This document shows, piece by piece, positions 5,021 to 5,947 of a DNA stretch of 5,947 bases (position 1 is its first letter; the number at the start of each line of letters is the position of its first letter). The notes under the pieces are model-generated. The model was not told the DNA's origin. It saw nothing but the letters and a program-made list of their open reading frames with translations, and did no database searches. The stretch lies in contig JAFVOV010000051.1 in assembly GCA_017505675.1 (NCBI GenBank), positions 1 to 5,947 on the forward strand, in the 5' to 3' direction. A program made the position numbers and the translations under genes. Origin of the DNA: Clostridia bacterium (GTDB taxonomy: Bacteria; Bacillota; Clostridia; Christensenellales; Borkfalkiaceae).

Positions 5021-5947
5021 ATGGACTCTAAACAATGGTTTAAAGAGGCGAAATTTGGGCTTTTCGTTCATTGGGGGTTATATAGTGTTATAGGTGGTGA
5101 ATGGAAAGGCAAAAGGACGTGGGGATATGGTGATTGGGCTCAACAATATTTTAGAATCCCCGTTAAAGAATACGAGCAGATAGCAACCGTTTTTAACCCT
5201 ATTTATTTTAATGCTGAAGAATGGGTTAAGTTAGCCGTTGACGCGGGGATGAAATATTTTGTTATCACGGCAAAACACCACGAAGGTTTTGCATTGTTCC
5301 ATAGTAAGGTGGATAAATTTAATGTTGTGGATGCAACGCCGTTTAAGCGTGACGTTATAAAAGAACTTGCCGAGGCTTGTTATAAATACGGTTTAAAATT
5401 TGGCGTTTACTATTCTCAAGAAATTGACTGGCACGAGCCTAACGGTGGCGGGTGGACGCGCGGTAAAACAGCCTGGGCAGGAAACAAAGAGTGTAGTTAT
5501 TGGGTGAACAACTGGGATTTTCCTGAAGATGATAAAAAAGATTTTTCACAGTATTTTTATAGTAAAAGTATTCCGCAAGTTAAAGAATTGCTTACAAATT
5601 ACGGCGATTTATGTTTGATTTGGTTTGATACACCGCATACGATTAAACCGGAACAAAGTAAAGAACTTTTTGATTTGGTTAAAAAATACCAACCAAATTG
5701 TTTGATAAATTCTCGTATCGGAAACGGGTTGGGGGATTATCGCTCAATGAATGATAATCAAATACCTGACGAAGATATGGGCGAACAATTAGTAGAATCT
5801 CCCACAACGCTTAATGATACTTGGGGATACAAGACTTTTGATAATAATTGGAAAGATGCTGAAAAAGTTAGAGAGATTAAAGAATATTTAAATGCGCGCG
5901 GTGTTAATTACTTACTTAACGTAGGTCCAGATGCGCTCGGCAGATTC
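5021..5947 (+). CDS. Alpha-L-fucosidase, glycoside hydrolase family 29 (3' end outside window)
   Basis: The first 309 residues are present and the frame is open to the window edge. GH29 enzymes release terminal alpha-linked L-fucose with retention, for example from mucin, milk or plant glycans. Family features visible are KFGLFVHWG (11-19), KHHEGFALF (85-93) and LIWFD (199-203), where Asp203 is the expected nucleophile. ESPTTLNDTWGY (259-270) follows, with Glu259 a candidate acid/base by position, less certain because this residue varies between subfamilies. LLNVGPDALG (298-307) is the usual end of the catalytic barrel. Typical members run to 420-500 residues, so at least 100 residues are missing here. 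The ATG at 5021 is preceded by AAGGAG (5008-5013) at 7 bases. There is no signal peptide, so it probably acts in the cytoplasm on imported oligosaccharides. It is transcribed from its own promoter, next to another glycosidase-like gene. Confidence 0.95.
   Translation, partial: MDSKQWFKEAKFGLFVHWGLYSVIGGEWKGKRTWGYGDWAQQYFRIPVKEYEQIATVFNPIYFNAEEWVKLAVDAGMKYFVITAKHHEGFALFHSKVDKFNVVDATPFKRDVIKELAEACYKYGLKFGVYYSQEIDWHEPNGGGWTRGKTAWAGNKECSYWVNNWDFPEDDKKDFSQYFYSKSIPQVKELLTNYGDLCLIWFDTPHTIKPEQSKELFDLVKKYQPNCLINSRIGNGLGDYRSMNDNQIPDEDMGEQLVESPTTLNDTWGYKTFDNNWKDAEKVREIKEYLNARGVNYLLNVGPDALGRF

Overview
The window looks like chromosomal DNA from a low-GC Bacillota, most likely an uncultured clostridial lineage of the animal gut. 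This is inferred from AT-rich intergenic DNA, strong AAGGAG-type ribosome sites, near-consensus sigma-A promoters, tRNA genes with encoded CCA, and carbohydrate-active genes typical of gut clostridia. No species can be named from the sequence alone.

Layout. Positions 1-197 hold the 5' end of a tRNA cluster on the minus strand, transcribed in the order Gly(TCC), Arg(TCT), then a third tRNA cut by the window edge. A perfect-consensus promoter (225-253) drives it. Back to back with it, a second perfect-consensus promoter (345-373) drives a plus-strand operon: a PgcA-type phosphohexomutase (439-2151) and, 4 bases later, a two-domain SGNH hydrolase (2156-3169), closed by a strong hairpin terminator (3172-3204). 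Then comes a single-gene unit with its own promoter (3298-3326) and a cluster of repeated ATNGCAAAAYCG-like sites. It encodes a 448-residue TIM-barrel protein resembling uncharacterised glycoside hydrolases, and ends at a hairpin terminator (4726-4764) that could work in both directions. The gap from 4710 to 5020 holds this terminator, a 46-codon remnant of an XRE-type regulator on the minus strand, and the promoter of the last gene. That gene is a GH29 alpha-L-fucosidase whose 3' end lies beyond the window (5021-5947).

How it may fit together. The three carbohydrate-processing proteins (SGNH esterase-like, unassigned glycosidase-like, fucosidase) show no signal peptide or membrane segment, so they probably act in the cytoplasm on imported oligosaccharides. 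The phosphohexomutase links hexose 6-phosphate and hexose 1-phosphate pools. A small host-glycan or plant-glycan utilisation locus is a reasonable inference, but no transporter or regulator gene is visible here to prove it.

I found no convincing novel defence, mobile or RNA system. The most interesting items are the repeated putative operator upstream of the 448-residue protein, that protein's non-standard candidate active site, the mutase-esterase pairing, and the decayed regulator in front of the fucosidase.
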